Below are positions 28,090 through 37,521 of a DNA stretch of 64,000 bases, in pieces (the stretch's first letter is position 1; every line of letters starts with the position of its first letter). Under the pieces are notes generated by a model. The model saw only the letters and a list, made by a program, of their open reading frames with translations, was not told where the DNA came from and ran no database searches. Both the position numbers and the translations under genes were made by a program. The stretch comes from Streptococcus sp. Marseille-Q6470 (GTDB lineage: Bacteria > Bacillota > Bacilli > Lactobacillales > Streptococcaceae): the NCBI RefSeq assembly GCF_946902905.1, contig NZ_OX336385.1, positions 973,501 to 1,037,500 on the forward strand. Direction: 5' to 3'.

Positions 28090-29016
28090 GTGAAATCAAT
28101 TAAACGAATCGCCCTCTCTATCATGGGAGTGGCTATGCTATTGGTCTTAACAGGCTGTGTCCAGGTTGATAAAGCAACCGGACAACCAACAGGATTTATT
28201 TGGAATACTATAGGGGCACCTATGGCTGAAGCTATCAAGTACTTTGCTACTGATAAAGGGCTAGGCTTCGGGGTCGCTATTATTATCGTAACCATTATCG
28301 TCCGCTTAATTATTTTACCACTTGGTATCTACCAATCATGGAAGGCAACTCTTCACTCTGAAAAGATGAACGCCCTCAAGCATGTTCTTGAGCCACATCA
28401 AACTCGTCTGAAAGAAGCAACTACTCAGGAAGAAAAACTAGAAGCTCAACAAGCTCTCTTTGCTGCTCAAAAAGAGCATGGTATTAGTATGTTTGGTGGT
28501 GTAGGATGTTTCCCTATCCTCATTCAAATGCCTTTCTTCTCTGCTATCTACTTTGCTGCTCAACATACAGAAGGTGTTTCTGAAGCTAGCTTCTTAGGAA
28601 TTGCATTGGGATCTCCAAGTTGGATTCTCATTGCCTGCGCAGGTGTTCTCTACTACATCCAATCACTCCTTTCTCTACACGGAGTTGAGGACGAGACTCA
28701 AAGAGAACAACTCAAGAAGATGATTTACATGAGTCCAATGATGATCGTCATGTTCTCTATCTTCTCACCAGCCAGCGTTACACTTTACTGGGTTGTCGGT
28801 GGTTTCATGATGATCCTTCAACAATTCATCGTCAACTACATCATCCGTCCAAAACTTCGTAAAAAAGTACGCGAAGAATTTGCAAAGAACCCACCAAAAG
28901 CAAACAAAACTTCAGCTGCTCGTAAAGATGTAACTCCTGAACCAACAGCAGTTATCTCAACTTCTGCTAAGAAGAAAAATAAAAAACGCAATTCTGGAAA
29001 ACAACATTCTAGATAA
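28090..29016 (+). CDS. yidC: Membrane protein insertase YidC (lipoprotein type)
   Basis: Inserts and folds proteins in the cytoplasmic membrane with or without Sec. The 308-residue product begins with GTG (VKSIKRIALSIMGV), 9 nt after AAGGA; an ATG three codons upstream directly abuts that site and so is a poor start. A lipobox LTGC gives an N-terminal lipidated Cys, typical of Gram-positive YidC. Five membrane segments follow, with the hydrophilic groove Arg in IVRLIILPLG and the GCFPILIQMPFFSAIYFAA block. The C-terminus is Lys/Arg-rich. Streptococci carry two YidC paralogues; a missing partner elsewhere is expected. Confidence 0.95.
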   Translation: MKSIKRIALSIMGVAMLLVLTGCVQVDKATGQPTGFIWNTIGAPMAEAIKYFATDKGLGFGVAIIIVTIIVRLIILPLGIYQSWKATLHSEKMNALKHVLEPHQTRLKEATTQEEKLEAQQALFAAQKEHGISMFGGVGCFPILIQMPFFSAIYFAAQHTEGVSEASFLGIALGSPSWILIACAGVLYYIQSLLSLHGVEDETQREQLKKMIYMSPMMIVMFSIFSPASVTLYWVVGGFMMILQQFIVNYIIRPKLRKKVREEFAKNPPKANKTSAARKDVTPEPTAVISTSAKKKNKKRNSGKQHSR

Positions 29017-29022
29017 AAATAA

Positions 29023-29051
29023 AAGGCTTAGCATTTTGGCTAAGCTTTTTT
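29023..29051 (+). terminator. Terminator of yidC
   Basis: GCTTAGC and GCTAAGC stem flanked by AAAAG and TTTTTT. Confidence 0.85.
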
Positions 29052-29061
29052 GATACCAGAA

Positions 29062-29085
29062 AAGCCCGATGTCCCCATCAGGCTT
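29062..29085 (-). terminator. Terminator of pflA
   Basis: AAGCCTGATG and CATCGGGCTT on the minus strand pair with one G-U wobble around a short loop, followed by TTCTGG. It lies 5 bp after the pflA stop and back to back with the yidC terminator. Confidence 0.75.
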
Positions 29086-29089
29086 CTTT

Positions 29090-29884
29090 TTATCCATGTA
29101 CACGTTTCATGTAATCTTGATAGCTTTCTGTATCCATCAATTCCTTAGCGTTCTTGACACGATCTGCTGTTGGAGGTTTAACGCCTTCAAGCGAATACGG
29201 AATGCCAAGTTCACGCCATTTGAATTCTCCCATAGTGTGGTAAGGCAAGATTTCAAACTTATCAACGTTTTTAAGAGTTTTTACGAACTTACCGAGTTCA
29301 ATCAAATCTTCATCACGGTCTGTCAATCCTGGTACGAGAACATGACGAATCCAAACAGGTTTCCCAATATCTGACAAGTACTGCGCACATGCCAAGATGT
29401 TTTTGTTGGTCTGACTGGTTACAATCTTGTGCTGTGCTTCGTTGATTTCCTTGATATCAAGAAGAACCAAGTCTGTCACGGCCATTAGTTTGTTGAATTT
29501 CTCTAGATAACGTGGTTTATTACGAAATGGAAGGGCACAAGTATCCAAGGTACAGTGGATTCCTTTTTCTTTTGCTTTTGTAAAGAGAGCAATTAGGAAA
29601 TCAATCTGTAAGAGAGCTTCCCCTCCACTGACCGTAATTCCACCCTTATCTCCCCAGAAACCACGAAAACGAAGCGCTTCTTCTAGAACATCGTCTACTG
29701 TTCGTACACGAGATTTATTGGTTTCCATCGCCCATGTGTCCGGGTTATGACAATACTGGCAACGCATCTGACAGCCCTGCAAAAAGACAATGAAACGAAT
29801 CCCGGGACCATCTACCGCCCCAAAACTCTCTGTCGAATGTACCATTCCTGTCACTTTTCCGTAGTCTATTGTTTCTTCTGACAT
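29090..29884 (-). CDS. pflA: Pyruvate formate-lyase activating enzyme
   Basis: Radical-SAM enzyme that installs the glycyl radical on pyruvate formate-lyase for anaerobic mixed-acid fermentation. The 264-residue protein has the CxxxCxxC [4Fe-4S] motif in CQMRCQYCHNPDTW and GGITVSGGEALLQ. I start at the ATG at 29882-29884 (MSEETIDYGKVTG), 5-8 nt after AGGAAGGTG; a GTG directly upstream would add one residue. Its substrate enzyme is not in this window. Confidence 0.95.
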   Translation of the reverse strand: MSEETIDYGKVTGMVHSTESFGAVDGPGIRFIVFLQGCQMRCQYCHNPDTWAMETNKSRVRTVDDVLEEALRFRGFWGDKGGITVSGGEALLQIDFLIALFTKAKEKGIHCTLDTCALPFRNKPRYLEKFNKLMAVTDLVLLDIKEINEAQHKIVTSQTNKNILACAQYLSDIGKPVWIRHVLVPGLTDRDEDLIELGKFVKTLKNVDKFEILPYHTMGEFKWRELGIPYSLEGVKPPTADRVKNAKELMDTESYQDYMKRVHG

Positions 29885-30015
29885 CACGTCACCTTCCTTG
29901 AAACCGTTTTATAATTTTATTATATCACGCTTGAAAGGAAAAACAATAGATTTTGTCTATTTTTTAGAAAACAATCTGTTTTTCACTTTCAACTTTCATG
30001 ATTTTCAAAATTCTT

Positions 30016-31269
30016 CTAGTCCTTGTCAAAGTCAAAGCCATAGAGAGTCGCAAAATAGTCCTCAGGTCGCTCTGCTCTACGGATTTGTCGAGCATCTCCA
30101 TCCTCTGTATAGAGAATCTCTGCTGAACGAAGTTTGGCATTGTACTGGTAACCCATAGAGAATCCATGGGCACCTGTATCATGAATCACTAACAAATCAC
30201 CAATTTCTGTTTGAGGTAGCTCACGATTTACTGCAAACTTGTCGTTGTTTTCACAAAGAGAACCAACAACATCAACCACTTCAGTCTGACCATCAGGATT
30301 CATCATATTGGTGATGTGGTGATAGGCTCCATACATAGCCGGTCTCATCAGGTTAACAGCTGACGCATCTACTCCGAGATAAGTTCGGTATGTTTTCTTT
30401 TTATGGGTTACTCTTGTAACCAGAACTCCATGAGGTGCCAACATAAAGCGCCCAAGTTCTGTAAATATCTTAACTTGCCCAAGACCTGCTGGTGTGAGGA
30501 CTTCTTCATAAACCTGACGAACTCCTTCACCAATCAAAGCAATATCATTTGGCTCCTGGTCTGGGCGATAGTTGACCCCGATACCTCCAGAAAGATTGAT
30601 AAAATCTAGTGAAATACCCAATTTCCCCTTGATTTCTACAGCTAACTCAAAGAGCTGACGTGCTAATTCTGGATAGTAGAGGTGAGTTACTGTATTGGAA
30701 GCTAGGAAGGAATGAATCCCAAAGGTTTTAGCTCCTTTTTCTTTCAAGATGGCAAAGGCTTCAAAAAGCTGTTCCTTAGTCATCCCGAACTTAGCTTCAC
30801 CAGGATTATCCATAATGTCTGTTCCGAGTTCAAATACTCCACCGGGATTGTAACGGCATGAGATAATCTCAGGGATGCCTGCTGCACGTTCTAAATGCTC
30901 AATATCTTCAAATGCATCTAAATTTATTGTAGCCCCCAATTCCCTGGCATAGGTGTACTCTTGGTCTGGGGTATTGTTGGACGAGAACATCATATCGGAA
31001 CCAGAAAATCCTAATTTGTGACTCATCAAGAGCTCTACATAACTAGAACAGTCCACTCCACATCCTTCTTCTTGCAAAATTTTCAAGATAGCTGGAGTTG
31101 GAGTTGCTTTTACTGCGAAGTATTCTTTAAAACCCTTATTCCAAGAAAAGGCTTTGTTTACTGCGCGTGCTTTCTCACGGATGCCTTTTTCGTCATAGAG
31201 ATGGAAAGGTGTTGGAAACTCTTCAACGATCTTTTCTAAGGCTTCACGTTTAATAAATGGTGTTTTCAT
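30016..31269 (-). CDS. lysA: Diaminopimelate decarboxylase-like PLP enzyme
   Basis: Fold-type III PLP decarboxylase expected to turn meso-diaminopimelate into L-lysine. The 417-residue protein has the PLP Lys in YFAVKATPTPAIL, a GG motif in NLSGGIGVNYRPD, ELGRFMLAPHGVLV and CENNDKFA. The His-containing segment reads FGIHSFLASNTVTHLYY rather than the usual HIGSQ, so it is a divergent member, and a different decarboxylase specificity cannot be excluded. It stands alone, with 73 bp to purR upstream. Confidence 0.82.
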   Translation of the reverse strand: MKTPFIKREALEKIVEEFPTPFHLYDEKGIREKARAVNKAFSWNKGFKEYFAVKATPTPAILKILQEEGCGVDCSSYVELLMSHKLGFSGSDMMFSSNNTPDQEYTYARELGATINLDAFEDIEHLERAAGIPEIISCRYNPGGVFELGTDIMDNPGEAKFGMTKEQLFEAFAILKEKGAKTFGIHSFLASNTVTHLYYPELARQLFELAVEIKGKLGISLDFINLSGGIGVNYRPDQEPNDIALIGEGVRQVYEEVLTPAGLGQVKIFTELGRFMLAPHGVLVTRVTHKKKTYRTYLGVDASAVNLMRPAMYGAYHHITNMMNPDGQTEVVDVVGSLCENNDKFAVNRELPQTEIGDLLVIHDTGAHGFSMGYQYNAKLRSAEILYTEDGDARQIRRAERPEDYFATLYGFDFDKD

Positions 31270-31295
31270 AGGACTCCTTCATATCCATTATCAAA

Positions 31296-31325
31296 GAAAG
31301 GCTGGGACGAAAGTTCCAACCTTTG
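31296..31325 (-). terminator. Terminator of purR
   Basis: AAAGGTTGG and CCAGCCTTT on the minus strand pair with one G-U around an 11-nt loop, followed by CTTTGATAATGG. Confidence 0.7.
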
Positions 31326-31341
31326 TATTTCAAGTCAATTT

Positions 31342-32166
31342 TTATTTTTCTGCGTCAAAGATATTTCCAACTTCAACAGCAATTTGTTGATTCTTCACAT
31401 CAATGTCCGTAACCTTCAAGAGTGATTTGTAGTCGAACTGCTGCTCACGATCTTCCTGCGCATTGTCGGCAAAGACAGCTACACCAGCCAACTCAGAATC
31501 AAACTCTGTTAAAAGGCTAATCATACCATTAATAGTTCCTCCTCCTTTTAAGAAATCATCAACGATCAAGACACGACTTCCTGCTTTAAGACTCCGTTTT
31601 GAAAGGAACATTTTTTCAATACGGTCACTAGAACCTGAAACATAGTTAACACTAACAGTTGAACCCTCAGTGATTTTCAAGTCACGACGAACAATGACAA
31701 AAGGTACATTGAGAACATTTGCTACTGCATTTGCAAGCGGAACCCCTTTGGTTGCAACAGTCATCACAGCATCAATCTTTTGATCCATAAAGCTCTTGGC
31801 AATAATGCGGCCGATATTTTTCAAAATAGCTGGCGTACTCAATAGGTCAGACAAATAAATGTACCCACCTGGAAGAATGCGGTCGCTCTCTGAAAGTTTG
31901 CTGCGAAGCTCTTCAATGATTGTTTTAGACTCAAGGGTAGAGATAGATGGTGTGAAAATAACACCGCCACCAGCACCTGTCACTGTTTGAATATGGCCGA
32001 TTTCAATCTCTTCGAAGGCACGTTTAATAATGACAATATCTTCTGAAATAGAAGATTTAGCAGATTCATACTTTTCCGCAAAGGTATTGAGACTGGTTAA
32101 TTTGTATGGATTGTTAATCAAGTAATTGGAAATAACAACCATCCGATCACTTCTTCTTAATTTCAT
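31342..32166 (-). CDS. purR: Purine operon regulator PurR
   Basis: DNA-binding regulator of purine synthesis genes, sensing PRPP. The 274-residue protein has an N-terminal winged helix (about 1-75, MKLRRSDRMVVISNYLINNP) and a type I phosphoribosyltransferase domain with the PRPP loop RVLIVDDFLKGGGT. The family represses in Bacillus and activates in Lactococcus. No PurBox pair was found in its own upstream region. Confidence 0.95.
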   Translation of the reverse strand: MKLRRSDRMVVISNYLINNPYKLTSLNTFAEKYESAKSSISEDIVIIKRAFEEIEIGHIQTVTGAGGGVIFTPSISTLESKTIIEELRSKLSESDRILPGGYIYLSDLLSTPAILKNIGRIIAKSFMDQKIDAVMTVATKGVPLANAVANVLNVPFVIVRRDLKITEGSTVSVNYVSGSSDRIEKMFLSKRSLKAGSRVLIVDDFLKGGGTINGMISLLTEFDSELAGVAVFADNAQEDREQQFDYKSLLKVTDIDVKNQQIAVEVGNIFDAEK

Positions 32167-32268
32167 TAGTTATTCACCATTCTTTTTTATTAGTCTTTTT
32201 CTCATTATATCACACTAAAACAAAAAAAACGAACTTTACTGCCTAAATAAAGCTCATTTTTTTAGTTT

Positions 32269-33210
32269 CTAGTCTAATTTCGGCTTGTAGAAGGAACGAT
32301 TGTCCATAGCAAAGACTTTATTGGTCATTTCACCCTCATCAATAAGAGCCAGAGCTGTCGACATCATCATCATGCTGGCATCCAAATTATCAATCATATG
32401 AATAATTTCAGCTTCCATCACACGAGGACGAACAGGACTACCATACTCGAGTAATCCATGGTGACTGAGGATAACATGACGTAGAAGAACGACTTCTTCT
32501 CGAGTATCATCAATACCAAGTTCCATTGTCGCTTTGGTAATTTCGCTATCAATCAAAGCGATATGGCCGATAAGATTGCCTCTTACTGTGTACTCTGTCT
32601 GATCGGGACCTGTTAACTCAATAACCTTGGCTAGGTCATGCAACATAATTCCGGCGTAGAGCAAGCTCTTATTCAGCTGTGGATATACATCTGCGATAGC
32701 TTCAGCTAAACGAACCATAGTGGCAGTATGATAAGCAAGTCCTGTCTCAAAGGCATGGTGATTTGTTTTTGCTGCTGGATAGGAATAAAATTCTTTATCA
32801 TATTTGGTGTAAAGACTCCGAACGATACGTTGCCAGATGGGATTTTCAATCTTGAAAATCATCTGTGCCATATACTCGCGAATTTCCTTAACATCCACTG
32901 GTGATTTGACCTTGAAGTCTGCTGGGTCATTGGGTTCACCTGGCTGAGGTAAGCGAAGGGTGATTTGATTGACCTGTGGAGTATTGTTATAAACTTCCCG
33001 ACGTCCCTGCATGTGGACAACCTTCCCTGCAGTAAAGGCCTCAACGTTGTGAGGTTGGGCATCCCAGAGTTTCCCTTCGATTTCCCCACTATCATCTTGG
33101 AAGGTAAAGGCTAGGTAGTTTTTCCCAGCACGTGTCTGTCTTAGGTCAGCTGACTTGATCAGGTAAAAGCCTTCAAAAAGCTCATCTTTTTTCATGTGAC
33201 TAATCTTCAT
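32269..33210 (-). CDS. 3'-5' exoribonuclease YhaM family (CBF1)
   Basis: A 313-residue protein with an OB-fold (about 15-100) and an HD domain (HHAFETGLAYHTATMVRLA, then MLHDLAKV), the architecture of YhaM, a Mn2+-dependent 3'-5' exoribonuclease. The streptococcal orthologue was also described as cmp-binding factor 1. I start at MKISHMKKDELFEGF, because the upstream extension reads through rmuC. It overlaps the end of rmuC by 11 nt. Confidence 0.9.
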   Translation of the reverse strand: MKISHMKKDELFEGFYLIKSADLRQTRAGKNYLAFTFQDDSGEIEGKLWDAQPHNVEAFTAGKVVHMQGRREVYNNTPQVNQITLRLPQPGEPNDPADFKVKSPVDVKEIREYMAQMIFKIENPIWQRIVRSLYTKYDKEFYSYPAAKTNHHAFETGLAYHTATMVRLAEAIADVYPQLNKSLLYAGIMLHDLAKVIELTGPDQTEYTVRGNLIGHIALIDSEITKATMELGIDDTREEVVLLRHVILSHHGLLEYGSPVRPRVMEAEIIHMIDNLDASMMMMSTALALIDEGEMTNKVFAMDNRSFYKPKLD

Positions 33211-34456
33211 ATTCTTCCTCATCTTCTTGGAACTGGAGTAGGTCAAGCGCTGGCTCACCTTCTGATAACTCAATGTAACGGAGCGTTCGCTCGATAGCTG
33301 TAGTACGACGGTTTAATAATTCATCAATGTTGCCAGAGGCATGTTGGAGATGTTTTTGTGCCTTGACCAGAATGCCTCCAAACTTGCCAAATTCAGTTTT
33401 AACACTAGCAAGAGTTTGGCTGATATGATCCGCACTTTTTTGGATATTGAGAGTTTTGAAACCAACCGATAGGGAATTGAGAAGGGCTGATAGGGTACTT
33501 GGCCCTGCAACAATAATCTGTTCCTCCCGTCTCAAACCATCAAAGAAAATCGGATTTCTAACGATTTCTGAGTAAAGGCCTTCTGTCGGAACAAACAAGA
33601 CCCCAAAATTGGTCGTCCGAGGTGGCGCTATGTACTTGCTCTTAATATCCTTGGCAAAGCGCTTGACGCTGGCTAAGAGTGACTTGCGACAACGTTCGAT
33701 TTCATCCTTGTCACCCACTTCATAGGCTTCTTCTAAGCGGTAATAATCTTCCAGTGGGAATTTAGAGTCAATCGGCAGATAGACATATTCTTGGTCGCCT
33801 TGTCCAGGCAACTTAATAGCGTATTCTACTCGTTCACTCGAGTTTTCAACCGTTGCAAATTCTCGTTCGTACTGGGCAGGGGTCATGATGTCCTCTATGA
33901 TTTGGCCCAGTTGCAATTCTCCTAGAATTCCTCGAGTCTTTGTTCCAGATAAGACCTTGTTAAGGGCACCGACATCTCGCGCAACTGTCTGCATTTCTCC
34001 AAGACCACGATTGACAGATTCCAGCTGTTTGGAAACTGTCTCGAAGGATGCTTGCAAGCGTGTCTGTAGGGTCTTTTCTAGCTTTTCCTCGACCGTTTGG
34101 CGCATTTGTTCTAAGCGTTGGTCATTTGACTCCTGCAAGGCTTGGAGGCGTTGGTCGGTCTTATCTCTAGTTTGGAGAAGGTTCTCATTCATCTCCTGCC
34201 TAAGCTGAGTCAAGCCTTGGTGCAACTCGATTCGCACCTCCTGCAAACGGTCACTGACAGCCACTTCAAGATTTTTTTGGTCGAGCTGACTAGCTTGTCG
34301 AGCTTGCTCAAAACGATAATCCAGCTGATCTGACAGATAATCTGCCTGGTCTTCCAAACTCTTGGTCAGATATGTCTCCTGCTTGTCCTGCCTTTGCCAA
34401 ATAAGAAAGAGGCCGGCTAGGTTAGCAATTAGTAACAGTAGTAATATAATCTCCAT
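33200..34456 (-). CDS. rmuC: DNA recombination protein RmuC
   Basis: A 418-residue protein with an N-terminal membrane helix (MEIILLLLLIANLAGLFLIW), a long coiled coil (about 35-170, rich in Gln, Glu, Leu) and the RmuC nuclease-like domain (LGELQLGQIIEDIM, FVPTEGLYSEIV). RmuC limits rearrangements at inverted repeats in E. coli. It follows thiN after one base. The start excludes 14 residues of upstream in-frame sequence that overlap thiN. Confidence 0.93.
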   Translation of the reverse strand: MEIILLLLLIANLAGLFLIWQRQDKQETYLTKSLEDQADYLSDQLDYRFEQARQASQLDQKNLEVAVSDRLQEVRIELHQGLTQLRQEMNENLLQTRDKTDQRLQALQESNDQRLEQMRQTVEEKLEKTLQTRLQASFETVSKQLESVNRGLGEMQTVARDVGALNKVLSGTKTRGILGELQLGQIIEDIMTPAQYEREFATVENSSERVEYAIKLPGQGDQEYVYLPIDSKFPLEDYYRLEEAYEVGDKDEIERCRKSLLASVKRFAKDIKSKYIAPPRTTNFGVLFVPTEGLYSEIVRNPIFFDGLRREEQIIVAGPSTLSALLNSLSVGFKTLNIQKSADHISQTLASVKTEFGKFGGILVKAQKHLQHASGNIDELLNRRTTAIERTLRYIELSEGEPALDLLQFQEDEEEYED

Positions 34457-34457
34457 C

Positions 34458-35120
34458 CTATCTCCTGTCCTTGCTATGCAGTACAACCACATAGCCATCT
34501 GGGCAAGTCACCGAAACTTCCCTATCTATATATTCGTTAGAAGCGTAAACTTTCTTAAAGAAAAAATTCTCCTCAGTCAATTCATACTTGGCTCCGAGAA
34601 TAGTCAACTGACTATCCCTCACAGGCATAAAAGCAAGGTAATCATAATCCAAACGTGGTTCTAACCAACTGGTGCCTTCTGGGCAATAGCTAATCAAGTT
34701 TTGTCCATCCTCAATCTCTATTTGGCGCATAAAGGGTGCCAACTTGGGATTGCTCGGAAGAAAGACATTAGCCAGCATATGGTCAATACGACCACCTAGG
34801 GCACCAAAAATGGTCACTTGTGCTTGAGGATTTTTTTCAAAAATCGTTAAAAGTGCTAGTTCCAGATCCGTATCATCTTTTTCTGGCTGGGCTTGGACAA
34901 AGTATTGAGCACGCTTTTGAATCAACTGACCTTCTTCCATAGTCACAGAATCAAAATCCCCAACAGCTAGAGCAAGAGGAAGTTTTTCCTCCAGCACCCA
35001 GAGTGAGCCACGGTCCACACCGACAAAACAATCAAAATCTGTCCGATAATGTCCTCGGTCTCCACCAGCAAAAACCGCTACTTTAGTCCAGTTGTTTTCG
35101 GAGTGCTTGCACTCGTTCAT
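34458..35120 (-). CDS. thiN: Thiamine pyrophosphokinase
   Basis: Transfers pyrophosphate from ATP to thiamine to make thiamine diphosphate. The 220-residue protein has FVGVDRGSLWVL, AVGDFDSV and QPEKDDTDLELAL, then FGALGGRIDHMLANV, all family motifs. The start is unusual: the only codon with a proper ribosome-binding site (GGGAG, 6 nt) is the ATG at 35118-35120, which puts the first 38 nt inside rpe and adds about 14 residues before the conserved TKVAVFAGGD. Confidence 0.9.
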   Translation of the reverse strand: MNECKHSENNWTKVAVFAGGDRGHYRTDFDCFVGVDRGSLWVLEEKLPLALAVGDFDSVTMEEGQLIQKRAQYFVQAQPEKDDTDLELALLTIFEKNPQAQVTIFGALGGRIDHMLANVFLPSNPKLAPFMRQIEIEDGQNLISYCPEGTSWLEPRLDYDYLAFMPVRDSQLTILGAKYELTEENFFFKKVYASNEYIDREVSVTCPDGYVVVLHSKDRR

Positions 35121-35739
35121 TGACATCTCCCTTAAAGACATAAGACCCTGCTACAAAGACTGTAGCACCAGCTTCTTTGGCTTGAGCAATAGTTTGATCA
35201 TCAATCCCGCCATCCACTTCAATCTCAAAGTTCAATCCTTTTTCTTCACGAAGGGCTACTAGCTCACGTATCTTATCCATGGTCTCAGGTAGAAAGGCTT
35301 GCCCACCAAAACCAGGATTCACCGTCATGACCAAAACTTGATCGACTAGATGAAGGACATGCTTAATCGCTTCAACTGGTGTACCAGGATTGATGACGAC
35401 CGAAGGTTTGACACCAAGAGAACGAATCTTTTGAAGAGCTCCATGGATGTGAGGTGTCGCTTCAACATGGATGCTGATGATGTCAGCTCCTGCACGCGCA
35501 AAGTCTTCTAAATGATGTTCGGGATTTGATACCATCAAATGGCAATCAAAGACCATCTTGCTATGAGGACGAAGACTTTCGACTACACCTGCACCAAAGC
35601 TGATCTGAGGTACAAAGTGACCATCCATGATATCGATATGGGCGTATTCTGCCCCAGTTGCTTCTAGGCGTTTAATTTCACGTTCAAAGTTGGCATAATC
35701 TGCTGCCAGAATTGACGGAGCAATCTTGTATTGAGACAT
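35083..35739 (-). CDS. rpe: Ribulose-phosphate 3-epimerase
   Basis: Interconverts ribulose 5-phosphate and xylulose 5-phosphate in the pentose phosphate pathway. The 218-residue TIM barrel starts MSQYKIAPSILAADYANF and has HIDIMDGHFVPQISFGA, VMTVNPGFGGQAF and EVDGGIDDQT, including the metal-binding His and Asp residues. It lies 10 nt after rsgA, and the in-frame upstream extension is discarded because it reads back through rsgA. Confidence 0.96.
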   Translation of the reverse strand: MSQYKIAPSILAADYANFEREIKRLEATGAEYAHIDIMDGHFVPQISFGAGVVESLRPHSKMVFDCHLMVSNPEHHLEDFARAGADIISIHVEATPHIHGALQKIRSLGVKPSVVINPGTPVEAIKHVLHLVDQVLVMTVNPGFGGQAFLPETMDKIRELVALREEKGLNFEIEVDGGIDDQTIAQAKEAGATVFVAGSYVFKGDVNERVQALRKQLD

Positions 35740-35749
35740 AGGTTTCTCC

Positions 35750-36628
35750 TTATTTTGGAATTTTTTTGCTGACTTTTTTATAGGTTTCTCTACGTTTTTC
35801 AATCTCACTGAGGAATTGCAGGTAGTTGTCAAAACGGAAGGTAGCAATGATGCCCTCTTCTACTGCTGGTTTTACAGCGCAAGATGGCTCATGGGTATGG
35901 GTACAAGTGCGGAATTTACAATCACGACTGACACTAGCAATCTCTGGAAAAGCCTGATTCAGATCTTCTGCTGTTGTTACTTCGTAATCCAGCGATGAAA
36001 AACCTGGTGTGTCTGCGATTTTCCCACCATTGAGATTGTAAAAACTAACCGCTCGAGTAGTGTGACGACCACGACCCAGACTGTCTGAGATTTCTCCCGT
36101 TTCTAAATTGAGATCAGGTGCGATTTTATTGAGCAAAGTTGACTTTCCAACACCCGTCTGCCCCATAAAGACCGTAACCTTATCTGTCAACAAGGGTAAA
36201 AGTTCTTCTTTACTCGTCACAAAATCGTAACCAATAGCACGATAGGTTTTCTCGTAGAAATCCAGTTCTCTCCCATCTTTCAGTAAGTCCATTTTGGAAA
36301 TATAGACGATGGGATGAATGCCCTTGTGCTCTAAAAGAACCAAGAAACGATCCAGCAAGTTGCTATTAAAGTCAGGCTCTTTGACCGACATGATCACCAC
36401 AGCTTGATCAATATTGACAATGGGTGGACGAACCAGACTATTTTTTCGTTCGTGAATCTTGAGAATATAACCTTCGGAATTTTCCTCCGCAGAAAAATCT
36501 ACCCAATCCCCAACATAGGGTGTGTGGCCTTTTTTACGAAAATTCCCACGCGCGCGTGTTTGATAAACCTTGCCATCACTCTCCACATAGTAGAAGCCCG
36601 CCAAGGCTTTAATGATTTGTCCCTGCAT
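35750..36628 (-). CDS. rsgA: Small ribosomal subunit biogenesis GTPase RsgA
   Basis: Circularly permuted GTPase that helps mature the 30S subunit. The 292-residue protein has an N-terminal OB-fold, then the permuted motif order G4 (ISKMDLL), G1 ([12 protein letters not shown]) and G3 (DTPGFSSLD), and a C-terminal zinc site with Cys and His residues in [14 protein letters not shown]. ksgA lies one base upstream; both act on the small subunit. Confidence 0.96.
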   Translation of the reverse strand: MQGQIIKALAGFYYVESDGKVYQTRARGNFRKKGHTPYVGDWVDFSAEENSEGYILKIHERKNSLVRPPIVNIDQAVVIMSVKEPDFNSNLLDRFLVLLEHKGIHPIVYISKMDLLKDGRELDFYEKTYRAIGYDFVTSKEELLPLLTDKVTVFMGQTGVGKSTLLNKIAPDLNLETGEISDSLGRGRHTTRAVSFYNLNGGKIADTPGFSSLDYEVTTAEDLNQAFPEIASVSRDCKFRTCTHTHEPSCAVKPAVEEGIIATFRFDNYLQFLSEIEKRRETYKKVSKKIPK

Positions 36629-36629
36629 C

Positions 36630-37502
36630 TTAGAGTCCTTGTCCTTTAAGTGCGTTTGCTAGACTGGCAAATTCTTCTAAGCTAAGTGCTTCTCCACGTA
36701 CACTTGGTGACAAGCCTGCCTGGTCCAAAGCCTTGGTCAATTTGTCCTTGATTTCATCAGTCTTGCCAAAGTAACCTGTCAAGTTGTTCCACAAGGTTTT
36801 ACGACGATGAGTAAAACTAGCCTTGGAGACTTTAAAGAAGAAGTTCTCATCTTTTACTGCTACAGCTGGTTCTGGACGGCGTACCATTTTTAAGATAGCT
36901 GAATCTACGTTTGGCGCTGGCACAAATACTGTACGAGGTACGATAAAGGCAACCTTGGCAGTCATATAATACTGAACTGCAATGGACAAGCTACCGTAAG
37001 CCTTGGTATTTGGCTTAGCAGAGATACGATCTGCCACTTCTTTTTGCATCATGACGACAAACTCACTGAACGGAATGCCACTTTCAATCAAGTGCATGAG
37101 AATAGGTGTCGTGATATAGTAAGGCAAGTTTGCCACTACCTTAATTGGTAAGTCAGGATTTTTAAAATTTTGGATATGCTGCGCCAAGTCAACCTTTAGA
37201 ATATCCTCGTTGACTACGGTCACATTGTCAAAATCACGCAGGGTATCTGCTAGGATTGGCACCAAACGGTGATCAATCTCAAAGGCCATGACTTGAGCTG
37301 CACGCTCAGCCAAAAATTCCGTCAAAGCACCAATCCCTGGCCCGATTTCAATGACATTGACCTGGTCATCAACTTCAGCCGTATCCACAATTTTTTGAAG
37401 GATATTGGTATCGGTCAAGAAATTTTGCCCGAAGGATTTTTTAAAGGTAAAACCGTGACGCTCCAGTACTGCCTTGGTCACGCTATAATCTGCAATTCTC
37501 AT
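36630..37502 (-). CDS. rsmA: 16S rRNA dimethyladenosine transferase
   Basis: Also called KsgA; dimethylates A1518 and A1519 of 16S rRNA. The 290-residue protein has [16 protein letters not shown], the SAM motif [15 protein letters not shown] and the catalytic [14 protein letters not shown]. It leads the rsmA-rsgA-rpe-thiN-rmuC-yhaM cluster, all minus strand with 1-40 nt gaps or overlaps. Confidence 0.97.
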   Translation of the reverse strand: MRIADYSVTKAVLERHGFTFKKSFGQNFLTDTNILQKIVDTAEVDDQVNVIEIGPGIGALTEFLAERAAQVMAFEIDHRLVPILADTLRDFDNVTVVNEDILKVDLAQHIQNFKNPDLPIKVVANLPYYITTPILMHLIESGIPFSEFVVMMQKEVADRISAKPNTKAYGSLSIAVQYYMTAKVAFIVPRTVFVPAPNVDSAILKMVRRPEPAVAVKDENFFFKVSKASFTHRRKTLWNNLTGYFGKTDEIKDKLTKALDQAGLSPSVRGEALSLEEFASLANALKGQGL

Positions 37503-37521
37503 TTATTCTCTTTTCTAATTA

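Noticed and set aside
28071..28295. 74-codon minus-strand open frame
   Set aside because: Antisense to the start of yidC; no supporting signals.
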